DNA from: Paracoccaceae bacterium
GTDB taxonomy: Bacteria > Pseudomonadota > Alphaproteobacteria > Rhodobacterales > Rhodobacteraceae
Direction: 5' to 3'
Length of the DNA: 5,408 nucleotides
Assembly (NCBI GenBank): GCA_018647275.1
Contig: JABGTH010000282.1
Coordinates: 1 to 5,408, forward strand
In this document: piece after piece, positions 4,844 to 5,408 of the stretch
Layout of the letters: every line of letters starts with the position of its first letter
Numbering within the stretch: the first letter of the stretch is position 1
Made by a program: the position numbers and the translations under genes
Notes under the pieces: model-generated
Told to the model about the DNA's origin: nothing
Seen by the model: only the letters and a program-made list of their open reading frames with translations
Databases searched by the model: none

Positions 4844-5408
4844 ATGGTGCGCTGTCTAATATGTTCGGTATGGCTGTTTGCAACACCGTCATATGGCCAG
4901 AACGCATCGTTGATTTATACCGATGAAGAAGCCAACGTGGTGAAGGCTGCGATGCTCGCTAAAGCGGACAAGGATGTTCGTGCGTTCTTTACTGATACAT
5001 TTGGGCAGTTTTGAAAAGTCAATTGCACTGATCGGTACAAGTGATCCGAGCTTGTTGAATGTCCACCTGTCCCAAGCCCTTAAAGAAATGGGGCGGCGGC
5101 AAAGGTCATCACCTGTGGATGTAGCGAGGCTTTGTGATAACAAACCCATCGGTGCCGCGGCCAATCGTTCCTACACAGTGATGTGTTGGTTTAAACCCAA
5201 GGCGTATGATCGCGAGTGGTTTGCCCTGATTGAACAGCAGTTACCGCCTATTTTGGCGCATGAATTCACCCATCGATTACAATACTATTTGGCAAATGAT
5301 GATCCGCCCCAGCGGATAACCAGCACCAAAGAATTATTGCTTGGCCCAAGTTGGATGGTCGAGGGAACCGCCGAAGTGTTCGAGCGGATTTATAGCGTTC
5401 AAGTGCAA
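4844..5408 (+). pseudogene. exported HEXXH putative zinc metallopeptidase, split by a one-base frameshift and cut by the window edge
   Basis: The ATG at 4844 opens a frame with a signal-peptide-like start (MVRCLICSVWLFATPSYGQN) and 56 residues ending at a TGA (5012-5014). The continuation lies in the +1 frame from 5013 (EKSIALIGTSD) to the window end, giving 188 residues if one T of the TTTT run at 5009-5012 is skipped. The second part has HEFTHRLQYYL with H139, E140 and H143, and WMVEGTAE with E173 thirty residues later. This resembles the gluzincin pattern (two His and a downstream Glu binding zinc, E140 as catalytic base). I cannot assign a named peptidase family. The gene starts 5 bases after the DUF1150 stop without a clear Shine-Dalgarno, so it may be transcribed with the hsp20 unit. 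The break may be a true mutation, a sequencing error, or a +1 recoding site; coding in both frames looks intact otherwise. Confidence 0.72.

Noticed and set aside
4889..5164. Leftward 91-codon open frame opposite the peptidase gene
   Set aside because: No recognisable motif, and the opposite strand carries coherent signal-peptide and HEXXH coding; it is a shadow frame.

Overview
The window looks like a piece of chromosome from a marine alphaproteobacterium, most likely the Roseobacter group of the Rhodobacteraceae. This rests on gene content: a PurE/PurK operon with a small YdcH-like (DUF465) gene just upstream, and a small heat-shock protein followed directly by a DUF1150 protein. Base composition is near half G+C. 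No alignment was run, so the lineage is inference. Coding density is high and no gene-free stretch reaches 300 bases. No tRNA, rRNA, CRISPR array, insertion sequence or long repeat was seen.

Left part (1-2067): a NUDIX hydrolase runs leftward off the window edge. It diverges from an exported alpha/beta hydrolase with a lipase-like Ser-Asp-His arrangement. That gene converges, with a gap of only about 10 bases, on a leftward metallo-beta-lactamase-fold gene of the Blh/ETHE1-like (persulfide dioxygenase-related) type. Short palindromes overlap a consensus -35 box in front of the latter.

Middle part (2139-4010, all leftward): a DUF465 gene, then a good sigma70-like promoter, then purE and purK overlapping by 8 bases. 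PurK makes N5-CAIR from AIR, ATP and bicarbonate, and PurE converts it to CAIR, so the pair covers the carboxylation step of de novo purine synthesis.

Right part (4089-5408, all rightward): a sigma32 (RpoH)-like promoter precedes an Hsp20-family chaperone with a strong Shine-Dalgarno that could be masked by an upstream pairing partner (possible RNA thermometer). A DUF1150 gene follows after 3 bases, then an exported HEXXH putative zinc peptidase. The peptidase gene is split by an apparent one-base shift at a TTTT run and is cut by the window edge. The chaperone unit plus the frameshifted peptidase is the most interesting region. I found no clearly new multi-gene system; the best leads are the frameshift site, the 5' leader of hsp20 and the unexplained Hsp20-DUF1150 pairing.
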